Below are positions 1 to 6,706 of a stretch of DNA of 9,598 nucleotides, one piece after another. Numbering within the stretch: the first letter of the stretch is position 1; each line of letters starts with the position of its first letter. The position numbers were made by a program, and so were the translations under genes. Source of the DNA: an uncultured Bacteroidales bacterium (lineage in GTDB: Bacteria; Bacteroidota; Bacteroidia; Bacteroidales; Muribaculaceae); NCBI GenBank assembly GCA_947177325.1, contig CAMWUH010000059.1, forward strand, positions 1-9,598, given 5' to 3'. The notes below the pieces were generated by a model that had not been told where the DNA came from, made no database searches, and worked only from the letters and a program-made list of their open reading frames with translations.

Positions 1-28
1 TGTCGTGTCAATCCGGATTGACGTGGCA
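1..28 (+). terminator. Hairpin around a perfect 16-bp palindrome: weak terminator or operator
   Basis: GTCAATCCGGATTGAC at 7-22 is its own reverse complement. Read as + strand RNA, the stem extends outward to 1-28 through G-U pairs (6/23, 5/24, 3/26) and Watson-Crick pairs (4/25, 2/27, 1/28). The DNA that follows is AT-rich but has no immediate T-run, so if this is the terminator of a gene left of the window it is a weak one. The alternative is a dimeric repressor site, because the right half overlaps the ATTG at 17-20 that could serve as the -33 element of a TATTTTTG box at 40-47. The palindrome is certain; its role is inference. Confidence 0.5.
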
Positions 29-47
29 AATTTATTGATTATTTTTG
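17..47 (+). promoter_or_regulatory. Candidate distal promoter of the epimerase-like gene
   Basis: TATTTTTG at 40-47 fits the Bacteroidota -7 consensus TAnnTTTG. ATTG at 17-20 lies exactly 19 nt upstream, the usual spacing to the -33 element, whose consensus is TTTG. It would give a leader of about 135 nt before the start at 189. A second box closer to the gene competes with it. AT-rich DNA produces such matches by chance, so this is a weak call. Confidence 0.3.
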
Positions 48-127
48 ATATTGCAAAATTTTTATAAATAATTCAATGTTTTTCAGGGGAAAAGGAATCG
101 CGATTTTTCAATGTTAAAATAAATATT

Positions 128-135
128 TAAATTTG
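128..135 (+). promoter_or_regulatory. Candidate proximal -7 box of the epimerase-like gene
   Basis: TAAATTTG matches TAnnTTTG exactly and would give a leader of roughly 45 nt before the start codon at 189. Nineteen nt upstream there is only TTTT (105-108), an imperfect -33 element. It is placed better than the distal box but is still only a motif match. Confidence 0.35.
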
Positions 136-188
136 TTTTTGCTAAATGCTGCGACCGGATTCGGGAACAGCTTAATTACCGATTTCAA

Positions 189-1205
189 ATGAAAAAACGA
201 CTGCTTATAATTGGGGCCGGCGGATTTGTCGGCGGATTTATCGCCTCGGAGGGGCTGCGCCGCGGATATGATGTTACCGTGGGCGTGCGCCAATCCACTT
301 CTCGCTCTTATCTGACTGACCCGGCTCTGAATTTCCTTATCCTCGACTACGACAAGCCCGAACTGCTCAAACGTCAGATTGCCGATGCTCTCCCTGCGGG
401 CGAGCGCTGGGATTACGTTATCTACAACCTCGGGGCTACGAAATGTCGCCGGCTCGATGATTTCGATGTTATCAACTGTCAGTATCTTGTCAACGTCAGC
501 GAGGCTCTGAAACAGGCTAATCGCGTTCCGGAGCGTTTTCTGTTTATGAGTTCGCTGAGCGCTATGGGTCCGGTCGATGAGAAAACTTATCGCCCCATAA
601 CCATTGACGATGAACCTCACCCCAACACTCGCTACGGTCTGTCGAAAATCAAAGCCGAAAATTATCTGATCAATGACAGCGGTTTTGACTACATTATTTT
701 CCGCGCAACGGGTGTTTACGGCCCGCGCGAAAAGGATTATCTGATGATGATAAAGAGCATCGACGGCCATATCGACGTTGGCATGGGCTATCGCAAGCAG
801 TTGCTGACTTTTATCTACGTCGACGATTTGGTGGGTGCTATGTTTGATGCTTTAGCCGCCGGTGTCAGCCGAAAAATTTATTTGATTTCAGAGCCCCGAG
901 CCTACACTCAACGACAGTTCCGCTCGCTTGTAGCCGAGAAATTGGGAGGCCGCCGGGTGTTGCCGCTGAAGCTGCCTATGTGGGTTGTCTACGGCGTGTC
1001 GGTTTTACTTGAGAAACTGGCGGCATTGCGAGGCAAAACTTCTACCCTCAACCGCGACAAATACATCATCATGAAGCAGCGCAACTGGAACGCCGATGTC
1101 ACTCCTGCCATTCGCGATTTCGGCTTCCACGCCGATTACCCGTTGGAGCGAGGTGTAGAAGAAACCGTCAAAGCCTACCTCGCCTCAAAGCATAAGAAGA
1201 AATAA
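189..1205 (+). CDS. NAD(P)-dependent epimerase/dehydratase-like protein (extended SDR)
   Basis: A 338-residue protein of the extended short-chain dehydrogenase/reductase type, probably cytosolic. The N-terminal Rossmann fold starts at once with LLIIGAGGFVG, the dinucleotide-binding GxGGxxG at residues 9-15, which supports the Met at 189. The active-site set is visible: Ser in FMSSLSAMG (about 121-122) and Tyr149/Lys153 in YGLSK. RATGVYGPRE (about 173-182) is the usual strand after the catalytic helix. The C-terminal half, from about residue 190, is the variable substrate domain and gives no clear substrate. Nucleotide-sugar epimerase, sterol-dehydrogenase-like and reductase roles all remain possible. 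The tail is basic (KHKKK). There is no signal peptide, although a hydrophobic stretch around 264-280 (PMWVVYGVSVLLEKLAAL) could touch the membrane. It is the only + strand gene here, converges on uvrC, and has no pathway partners beside it. Family call firm, substrate unknown. Confidence 0.9.
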   Translation: MKKRLLIIGAGGFVGGFIASEGLRRGYDVTVGVRQSTSRSYLTDPALNFLILDYDKPELLKRQIADALPAGERWDYVIYNLGATKCRRLDDFDVINCQYLVNVSEALKQANRVPERFLFMSSLSAMGPVDEKTYRPITIDDEPHPNTRYGLSKIKAENYLINDSGFDYIIFRATGVYGPREKDYLMMIKSIDGHIDVGMGYRKQLLTFIYVDDLVGAMFDALAAGVSRKIYLISEPRAYTQRQFRSLVAEKLGGRRVLPLKLPMWVVYGVSVLLEKLAALRGKTSTLNRDKYIIMKQRNWNADVTPAIRDFGFHADYPLERGVEETVKAYLASKHKKK

Positions 1206-1457
1206 TATATGGGGACAATCTGAAAAAGCGGTTGTTAAATATGAAAGAGACCGGTAGATATTCTTTGTATGCACAACATCGTCCACACTTTCAGCGTGGA
1301 CTCATCGGCTCCTTCGACTTGACGTCCTCGGACTGCGTCCGCGGTTCGTCATAAACATCGCTGCTTCGCAGCTCAATGTGAAGACAAATTCTTTACTCGG
1401 TTTTATAACTTTTCAACCGTGTCTTGCGACTGCCCCTTGTATTGCACAACTACACAT
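1206..1457. repeat. Structured non-coding block between near-identical direct repeats
   Basis: No credible gene. TTGTATGCACAAC (1265-1277) and TTGTATTGCACAAC (1437-1450) are the same sequence apart from one extra T, and they flank about 160 bp. Inside are several hairpins. GTCCACACT/AGCGTGGAC (1281-1289/1293-1301) has one mismatch and a TTC loop. GCTGC/GCAGC (1360-1364/1368-1372) also has a TTC loop. TGACG (1320-1324) and CGTCA (1347-1351) form the arms of a further fold. The interior is GC-richer than the surrounding spacer. The layout resembles a small dispersed intergenic element or a structured RNA. No terminal inverted repeats or transposase are present, so the mobile reading is only inference. 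Confidence 0.4.
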
Positions 1458-1508
1458 AAACAAATCGGGAGCGACCTACTCAGGCGGCTCCCGATTTGTT
1501 TTCTCTTA
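1458..1508 (+). terminator. Strong hairpin terminator between convergent genes
   Basis: A perfect 15-bp inverted repeat, AAACAAATCGGGAGC (1458-1472) and GCTCCCGATTTGTTT (1487-1501), encloses a 14-nt loop. On the + strand the stem runs into TTTCTCTT, a reasonable U-rich tail, so it fits the end of the epimerase-like transcript, although it lies 250 nt past that stop codon. Read from the other side the stem ends in TTTATG, a weaker tail, so it may also stop readthrough from uvrC. The long distance from 1205 leaves room for a short RNA between the two. Confidence 0.8.
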
Positions 1509-1566
1509 ATCTTGCGTCGCTTCCAACGCAATGGTGATTTTCGTAATCAATTAAGTAGAAAATTTA

Positions 1567-1691
1567 TAACTATAACCTTAACCAATCAATCACAACTTTT
1601 ATGCGACCTTTGTCGCTTTTGTTGTGTCTTTGTAACTATAACGCAACAAATTGCGATTTGGTTCGTAAAACGGCTGATTTTTTTGTTATAG
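1567..1691. repeat. Nested hairpin with flanking TAACTATAAC direct repeats
   Basis: This part of the spacer downstream of uvrC (1502-1749) has no gene. CACAAC/GTTGTG (1591-1596/1621-1626) encloses GCGAC/GTCGC (1603-1607/1612-1616) with a CTTT loop. TAACTATAAC occurs at 1567-1576 and again at 1633-1642, on either side of the nested hairpin. An inverted CTATAAC/GTTATAG pair (1636-1642/1685-1691) and a CGCAA/TTGCG hairpin (1642-1646/1651-1655) follow. Neither strand has a clean U-tract after the main stem, so I do not call it a terminator. Function unknown. Confidence 0.4.
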
Positions 1692-1749
1692 ATTATATGA
1701 CATCTTTCTTATTTATTTGATTTACAAAAATTTAGGCGATGTAAAAAAT

Positions 1750-3576
1750 TTACATTTTATTTTCACCCTTCGTAAAATATTCTCTGATTGTCTTTGCTTT
1801 GGCTTTGCCAACCACCTCTGCCAAAACATCAACCGAGGCTTCACTGACACGCTTTACAGAGCGGAAATGCCGGAGCAGCAAATCGCGCGTGGCAGGCCCG
1901 ACGCCGGGTATGCTGTCGAGCTCGCTCGTGATGGCCGACTTCGATCGCCGGTTGCGGTGATGGGTGATACCAAATCGGTGGGCCTCGTCACGAAGATGCT
2001 GCACCACTTTGAGCGACTCTGAATTTTTATCGATATAGAGAGGAGCGGAATCGCCCGGGAAATAGATTTCTTCCAATCGCTTGGCAATACCGACAATGGC
2101 AATTTTGCCCCTCAGCCCTATTTCTTCAAGAGCCTCCACGGCCGCTGAAAGCTGCCCTTTGCCACCGTCGACCACTATTAGCTGCGGCAGAGGTTCACCC
2201 TCCGACATAAGGCGCGTGTAACGGCGCGTGAGCACCTCCTTCATCGAGGCGAAGTCGTTAGGGCCCTCTACGGTTTTGATATTGAAGTGGCGATAATCTT
2301 TCTTGGAGGGTTTGGCGTTTTTAAACACAACGCACGATGCCACCGGATTTGACCCTTGAATGTTGGAGTTATCGAAACATTCAATATGACGGGGCAATTC
2401 GCTCAGATGGAAGTCGCTTTGGATGCGCTTCAGCGTGCGCTCAAGTCGTTCTTCCGGATTGGCTTTTTCAAGGTGGTTGAGATAATCTATCTTGGCTTGG
2501 CGGGCATTGCGGGTTGACACATCGAGCAGTCTGGCGCGGTCGCCGCGCTGCGGCACGGTGAATGTAACTCCTTCCATCTCCACATCCGGAATTTCAGGCA
2601 CCACGATTTCTTCAAACTCAGCACCCAAAGTTTGCTTGATTTCAGCGATGGCGTAGGCAAGAATTTCAGGTATGGATTCATCGAGACGCCGGCGATATTG
2701 AAGCGTAACGGAGCGCACCACCGCCCCTCTTCTCAGATGCATGTAGTTTACATAAACAACCTTTTGGTCATCGTCGACACCAAACACGTCGATATCGTCG
2801 AGCACCTGACTGACGATTACACTCTTAGCCCGGTAGCGCTCCACCAATTGAAATTGCTCTTTATAAACCTGCGCCTCCTCAAAGCGGAGCGATTCGGCTG
2901 CGCGGGTCATCTCGTCGCGCAGATAGTCCATCAGCTCCTTGGTCTCGCCGCGCAAAATCTGTTTCACCCTTTCGATATATACTCCATAAACTTCAGGAGT
3001 GATCATCCCCTTGCAGCAGCCGAGACATTTTTTCATGTGATGTTCGAGGCATAATCTACCCTTGCCCCGGGCGAGATATTCGGGGGTGATATTGAGCCGG
3101 CATGTACGCAACGGATAGAGCTGGCTGATAAGATTGAGCACCGTGCGGGCCGACTTTGAATCGGTGTAAGGCCCGAAATATTTCGACCCGTCCTTAATGC
3201 GCTGACGAGTCATAAACACTCGCGGATACAACTCTTTCGTCACACAAATCCAGGGGTAAGATTTGTCATCTTTGAGCAGCACGTTATAGCGCGGCTTATA
3301 CTCCTTAATCATTGAATTTTCAAGATTAAGGGCATCCTGTTCGGTAGGCACCACGATATAACTCATATCAGCAATGGCCCGCACGAGCAGATTGGTGCGC
3401 ACCACATCATGAGTGCGATTGAAATAAGAATTTACACGGCGCTTCAGATTCTTGGCCTTACCCACATAAATAACCGTTCCCTCGGCGTCGTAATATGTGT
3501 AGACGCCGGGGGAGGAAGGCAATATAGCGAGTTTTTCTTTAAGTTGCGGAGATTTGTCTTTGTCGTGTTTGGCCAC
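1750..3576 (-). CDS. uvrC: Excinuclease ABC subunit C (UvrC)
   Basis: The dual-incision nuclease of bacterial nucleotide excision repair, acting with UvrA and UvrB in the cytoplasm. It has 608 residues, like E. coli UvrC (about 610), and all domains are intact. The N-terminal GIY-YIG nuclease for the 3' cut starts with SPGVY (22-26) and VIYVGKAKNLKRR (35-47), with the metal-site Glu at about 86 in LENSMIKEYKPRYN. A cysteine cluster (159, 176, 184, 187/188) matches the spacing of the Fe-S cluster site of E. coli UvrC. A UVR motif for UvrB contact lies at about 213-247. The RNase H-like nuclease for the 5' cut shows Asp402 (FDNSN), Asp470 (VVDGGKGQ) and the conserved His in EAHRFGITHH (531-540). 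Two helix-hairpin-helix motifs follow (SIPGVGPATRDLLLRHF, then about 583-600). The start at 3576 leaves the usual short leader before the GIY domain. It is last in the ybeY-mnmG-apt-uvrC series, 133 bp after apt. Confidence 0.98.
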   Translation of the reverse strand: MAKHDKDKSPQLKEKLAILPSSPGVYTYYDAEGTVIYVGKAKNLKRRVNSYFNRTHDVVRTNLLVRAIADMSYIVVPTEQDALNLENSMIKEYKPRYNVLLKDDKSYPWICVTKELYPRVFMTRQRIKDGSKYFGPYTDSKSARTVLNLISQLYPLRTCRLNITPEYLARGKGRLCLEHHMKKCLGCCKGMITPEVYGVYIERVKQILRGETKELMDYLRDEMTRAAESLRFEEAQVYKEQFQLVERYRAKSVIVSQVLDDIDVFGVDDDQKVVYVNYMHLRRGAVVRSVTLQYRRRLDESIPEILAYAIAEIKQTLGAEFEEIVVPEIPDVEMEGVTFTVPQRGDRARLLDVSTRNARQAKIDYLNHLEKANPEERLERTLKRIQSDFHLSELPRHIECFDNSNIQGSNPVASCVVFKNAKPSKKDYRHFNIKTVEGPNDFASMKEVLTRRYTRLMSEGEPLPQLIVVDGGKGQLSAAVEALEEIGLRGKIAIVGIAKRLEEIYFPGDSAPLYIDKNSESLKVVQHLRDEAHRFGITHHRNRRSKSAITSELDSIPGVGPATRDLLLRHFRSVKRVSEASVDVLAEVVGKAKAKTIREYFTKGENKM

Positions 3577-3709
3577 TACCCTGCTGTTAGTTGTTAAACA
3601 ATATCAATTATTTGGAAGCTGCGCTAAGCTGACGGAGCTTCGTCGAAGCGACTATGAGAATCGCGCGCTTAGAGCCGGTTCTTAGTACTGCGCTCTTAGA
3701 ACTGCGGTC
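3577..3709 (-). repeat. Intergenic DNA with four tandem 14-nt repeats and a palindrome
   Basis: Downstream of apt lie four consecutive degenerate 14-nt units: 3660-3673, 3674-3687, 3688-3701 and 3702-3715. On the + strand each ends in CTTAG plus one or two bases; the last two, CTGCGCTCTTAGAA and CTGCGGTCTTAGTA, differ at two positions. The final unit runs into apt, and its TTA (3710-3712) is the apt stop codon. Further left, GCTTCGTCGAAGC (3637-3649) is a near-perfect palindrome with 6-bp arms. I see no gene here and no U-tract that would mark a terminator, so apt and uvrC may be transcribed together through it. Confidence 0.65.
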
Positions 3710-4228
3710 TTAGTAAGTGATCAGCGAAGTAACTTCGGCATCGGCAGGCAGATTGGCACGACCACCGAGTTGCGAAAGTTCAATAATGAAGTTGACATAG
3801 ATTTTTTTGGGGTTCATTTGCTTTACGAGCTCATAGGCAGCGCGCATTGTACCACCGGTTGCAAGCACATCGTCGTGGAGCACAACGATATCATCAGAGG
3901 TGACGGCATCGCGGTGAATTTCGATTGTGTCTTTGCCATATTCTTTATCGTATGTAGCCGAGATGGTGTCGGCAGGCAATTTTCCGGGTTTACGCACAGG
4001 CACAAAACCGGCACCTAATTCAAAGGCCAGGATTGAGCCACCGATAAAGCCGCGAGATTCAATACCCACCACTTTGGTCACACCTTTGTCGCGATAGATT
4101 TGCGAGAGATCCCAGCCAATGATGTGCAATGCACGGGGATCTTTGAAAACCGTAGTGAGGTCTTTAAACACGATTCCCTTTTGAGGGAAGTCAACCACAT
4201 CTCTGATGTGCTTTTTAATATATTCCAT
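3710..4228 (-). CDS. apt: Adenine phosphoribosyltransferase
   Basis: Purine salvage enzyme in the cytoplasm; it joins adenine to PRPP to give AMP and pyrophosphate. Its 172 residues are normal for the family. It has the type I phosphoribosyltransferase fold. The PRPP-binding motif is IVVLHDDVLATGGT (114-127), with the two acidic residues and the TGGT loop. GIESRGFIGG (55-64) and the flexible-loop sequence RKPGKLP (79-85) are typical of Apt. The N-terminal hood DFPQKGIVFKDLT (13-25) is also diagnostic and supports the Met at 4228. It lies 128 bp after mnmG, with a parS site in that gap, and 133 bp before uvrC. Intact, with no unusual residues seen. Confidence 0.97.
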   Translation of the reverse strand: MEYIKKHIRDVVDFPQKGIVFKDLTTVFKDPRALHIIGWDLSQIYRDKGVTKVVGIESRGFIGGSILAFELGAGFVPVRKPGKLPADTISATYDKEYGKDTIEIHRDAVTSDDIVVLHDDVLATGGTMRAAYELVKQMNPKKIYVNFIIELSQLGGRANLPADAEVTSLITY

Positions 4229-4294
4229 AATTATTAAAGGTTATATAGTAATTTGTTTCTTAGGCTAAACTATTGATTTTGCGAAATTTATTTA

Positions 4295-4310
4295 TGTTCC
4301 ACGTGAAACA
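4295..4310. promoter_or_regulatory. parS: parS site (ParB/Spo0J centromere-like binding site)
   Basis: TGTTCCACGTGAAACA is an exact match to the bacterial parS consensus TGTTNCACGTGAAACA, and it has the CACGTG core. It lies in the mnmG-apt intergenic gap, not inside a coding region. ParB family proteins bind this 16-bp site and spread along flanking DNA as CTP-dependent clamps, guiding origin segregation and SMC loading (established for the family). No parA or parB gene is in the window. parS sites cluster near oriC in most species, so this site suggests an origin-proximal position (inference). I saw no second copy in the window. A 16-bp exact match is unlikely by chance in 10 kb. Confidence 0.88.
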
Positions 4311-4356
4311 AAGAAATTCAAACTTTGATATCCGTTGCAATCGTTGTGTGGCTATA

Positions 4357-6249
4357 TTATCTGCCCAACATCAACAGAAGTATATTTATATCGGAGGGGG
4401 AAACACCGGGTATGCGCGATGCTTGCGCAACTGTAGCCGGACGAATTCTGGATAGCTTCTGGCGAGCTTCGGTCGATATGGAACTGATAGAATCATAATC
4501 GAAATCAGGACGGAGTTTGACATCCTCAAGCCGCTGGAGTTTATCGGCGACCATGCGCTCTCGGTCAATATATCCACGATATTTGATTTGGATTTCTACG
4601 GCCTCGATAATTTCAGCACGGAAATCAGCGGGCAGTTCCTCTATTTGTTGGCAGAGCGGTTTTGAAACTTCGACCAGTTTTAAGAGAGTAAGATTTGGTC
4701 GAAGCAACATTTGCGAAAGCTTCTGGCTATGTTGAAGAGGAGTCTCTCCATTTTGCTCAAGCCATTGGTTAGCCTCATCGGCGCGAAGCAAAGTCTTTTC
4801 AAGAAACTTAATCAAATCATTTTCGAGCCGGAGTTTCTCATTAAGCAGATTCATGCGCTCGTCGGATGCTAAACCGATCGCAAATGCCTTAGGAGTCAAT
4901 CGACGGTCGGCATCATCCTGGCGCAAGAGTATGCGATACTCTGCTCGTGACGTAAACATACGATAAGGCTCATCGACTCCTTTAGTGACGAGGTCATCTA
5001 TAAGAACACCTATATATGCCTCATCTCTTCCGAGTATAAACGGCTCATCGCCCTTTACATAGAGGGCCGCATTCACACCGGCAACCAACCCTTGCCCTGC
5101 AGCTTCTTCATATCCTGTAGTACCGTTAATCTGTCCTGCGAAAAACAGACCCTTGATAAGTTTAGTCTCCAAAGAATGTTTCAGCTGTGTAGGGTCAAAG
5201 AAGTCATATTCGATTGCATAGCCGGGGCGGTAGACATCGATATTTTTAAACGCCGGAATTGTGCGCAGTGCTTCAAGCTGAATGTCGATTGGGAGGGAAG
5301 ATGAGAAACCGTTAAGATAATACTCTTGCGTATCTACACCTTCCGGCTCAAGAAAAAGTTGGTGCTCCTGTTTGTCGGCAAAGGTGACGATCTTAGTTTC
5401 GATTGAGGGGCAATAACGAGGACCTATACTTTGAATTTGTCCGTTATAAAGAGGTGAATCAGGCAAACCTCGGCGGAGTACATCGTGGGTTTCAGGATTA
5501 GTATAGACCACATGACAAGGCAACTGAGGCAACTCACGCCGGACGTTCTTAAGATAGCTGAAGCCATGGTAAGGAATGGAGGGGTCGGCATCATCGCCAT
5601 CCTGACGGGTGGTCAATGACCAATCTACTGACCTTCCATCGATGCGTACAGGAGTACCGGTCTTCATCCGTTCAACGGTAAATCCGACAGCTTTCAGTTG
5701 GTCACTCAGACCGTGGGAAGCGGGTTCTGCTACACGACCTCCCTCGATTTTAGTCCTACCGATATGCATCAAACCATTAAGGAACGTGCCATTGGTCAAA
5801 ACAACCGCTTTGGCGAGGAATGTGACATCCATATCAGTGATGACACCTTTAACTGTACCATCTTCAATTATGAGTTCTCTAACATTATCTTGCCAGAGCC
5901 TGAGATTATCGGTATTCTCAAGAATATGACGCCAATTGGCTGAAAACTTCATTCGGTCGCATTGAGAGCGCGGACTCCACATAGCCGGACCTTTCGACCG
6001 ATTGAGCATACGAAATTGGATAGCAGACTTATCAGTCACAATTCCCATCATACCACCTAAGGCATCTATCTCCCTGACGATTTGCCCCTTGGCTATACCG
6101 CCAACGGCAGGGTTGCAACTCATTTGAGCTATCTTATTCAAATCCATTGTAATGAGGAGGGTGCTGACACCCAGGCGCGCCGCTGCATGAGCAGCTTCAC
6201 ATCCGGCATGTCCGGCTCCAACAACAATTACATCGAAATCTTTTATCAT
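4357..6249 (-). CDS. mnmG: tRNA uridine-5-carboxymethylaminomethyl modification enzyme MnmG (GidA)
   Basis: FAD-dependent enzyme that works with the GTPase MnmE to install the (carboxymethyl)aminomethyl group on C5 of the wobble uridine (U34) of certain tRNAs. Its 630 residues match the usual length. The FAD Rossmann motif DVIVVGAGHAGCEAA starts at residue 6 and fixes the start. Family signatures follow: MSCNPAVGGIAKGQ (43-56), NGTFLNGLMHIG (153-164), TGTPVRIDGRSVDW (197-210), PRYCPSIETK (277-286), YLNGFSSSLP (311-320) and the second FAD motif GLFFAGQINGTTGYEEAAGQ (367-386). Cys45 and Cys280 correspond to the two conserved catalytic cysteines. SRAEYRILLRQDDADRRL opens the helical insert, and KYRGYIDRE lies in the C-terminal tRNA/MnmE-binding region. 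It starts 25 bp after ybeY ends, so the two probably share a transcript. MnmE is not in the window. Complete and ordinary. Confidence 0.98.
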   Translation of the reverse strand: MIKDFDVIVVGAGHAGCEAAHAAARLGVSTLLITMDLNKIAQMSCNPAVGGIAKGQIVREIDALGGMMGIVTDKSAIQFRMLNRSKGPAMWSPRSQCDRMKFSANWRHILENTDNLRLWQDNVRELIIEDGTVKGVITDMDVTFLAKAVVLTNGTFLNGLMHIGRTKIEGGRVAEPASHGLSDQLKAVGFTVERMKTGTPVRIDGRSVDWSLTTRQDGDDADPSIPYHGFSYLKNVRRELPQLPCHVVYTNPETHDVLRRGLPDSPLYNGQIQSIGPRYCPSIETKIVTFADKQEHQLFLEPEGVDTQEYYLNGFSSSLPIDIQLEALRTIPAFKNIDVYRPGYAIEYDFFDPTQLKHSLETKLIKGLFFAGQINGTTGYEEAAGQGLVAGVNAALYVKGDEPFILGRDEAYIGVLIDDLVTKGVDEPYRMFTSRAEYRILLRQDDADRRLTPKAFAIGLASDERMNLLNEKLRLENDLIKFLEKTLLRADEANQWLEQNGETPLQHSQKLSQMLLRPNLTLLKLVEVSKPLCQQIEELPADFRAEIIEAVEIQIKYRGYIDRERMVADKLQRLEDVKLRPDFDYDSISSISTEARQKLSRIRPATVAQASRIPGVSPSDINILLLMLGR

Positions 6250-6274
6250 TAAATTTTGAATTATAATAAACTGA

Positions 6275-6706
6275 TTATAAGCCCCTTAGCAATACAAGAG
6301 CTTCATTTTCATGCATTTCCATGATTTCACGCTCACCCGGCCCCTTGTCATTGATACCACAAAGGTGGAGCAAACCGTGAACAATAACTCGATGAAGTTC
6401 ATGATTGTAAGTCTCTCCTACCAATTGAGCATTGGAGGCAACTGTATCAAGCGAGATGAACATATCGCCGCGAAGCAACCGACCTATGCAATCATCAAAA
6501 GTAATAATGTCAGTGTAGTAATCATGTTGAAGAAATTGCCTGTTTACTTCGATTATACGCTCGTCATTGCAAAAAATGTAGGTGAGGTTACCTAAGCGTT
6601 TTCCATGAGCTTGTGCGACGTCTGAAAGCCATTTTTCGAGATTGTCGTAATCAAGTTTCGGAAGCTCGACATTCTCGGCAATCCATCTGATTTTGCTTGT
6701 GGTCAT
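6275..6706 (-). CDS. ybeY: Endoribonuclease / rRNA maturation factor YbeY
   Basis: Small metalloprotein (143 residues) of the UPF0054 family, a metal-dependent RNase linked to 16S rRNA 3'-end processing and ribosome quality control. The core motif is HGLLHLCGIND. His110 and His114 are present, but the third metal position (120) is Asp, where E. coli-type YbeY has His (H-x3-H-x5-H). Asp can also bind zinc, and as I recall this change is usual in Bacteroidota, so I read the protein as active. NRQFLQHDYYTDIITFD (55-71) and RGDMFISLDTV (79-89) are further family signatures. The start at 6706 follows a promoter-like sequence and precedes the usual N-terminal helix region. It is first in the ybeY-mnmG-apt-uvrC series, combining rRNA and tRNA maturation at its head. 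Confidence 0.94.
   Translation of the reverse strand: MTTSKIRWIAENVELPKLDYDNLEKWLSDVAQAHGKRLGNLTYIFCNDERIIEVNRQFLQHDYYTDIITFDDCIGRLLRGDMFISLDTVASNAQLVGETYNHELHRVIVHGLLHLCGINDKGPGEREIMEMHENEALVLLRGL

Noticed and set aside
114..770. A 218-codon open frame antisense to the epimerase-like gene
   Set aside because: It overlaps a gene with clear SDR motifs on the other strand and has no recognisable domain; it is a shadow frame.
1281..1310. Hammerhead-ribozyme-like sequence on the - strand (CCGATGAGTCC followed by GAAA)
   Set aside because: The GAAA lies in the loop of a simple hairpin (GTCCAC...GTGGAC), and the second strand of the catalytic core is missing after the stem.
1300..1380. Short open frame on the - strand within the structured block
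   Set aside because: About 20 codons, rich in Arg and Ser, covering the hairpins; nothing supports translation.
1419..1691. A 90-codon open frame on the + strand in the spacer
   Set aside because: It runs straight through the terminator hairpin and the nested hairpin, its composition is Cys/Phe/Leu-rich as expected of non-coding DNA, and it resembles no family.
3660..3715. Possible CRISPR array
   Set aside because: The units are only 14 nt, directly adjacent with no spacers, and there are no cas genes.
5609..5929. Open frame of 106 codons on the + strand inside mnmG
   Set aside because: It is antisense to well-conserved MnmG sequence and has no start context or domain.
6344..6379. YbeY as an inactive enzyme because the third His is missing
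   Set aside because: The replacement is Asp, a competent metal ligand, all other signatures are intact, and I believe the change is common in the phylum.
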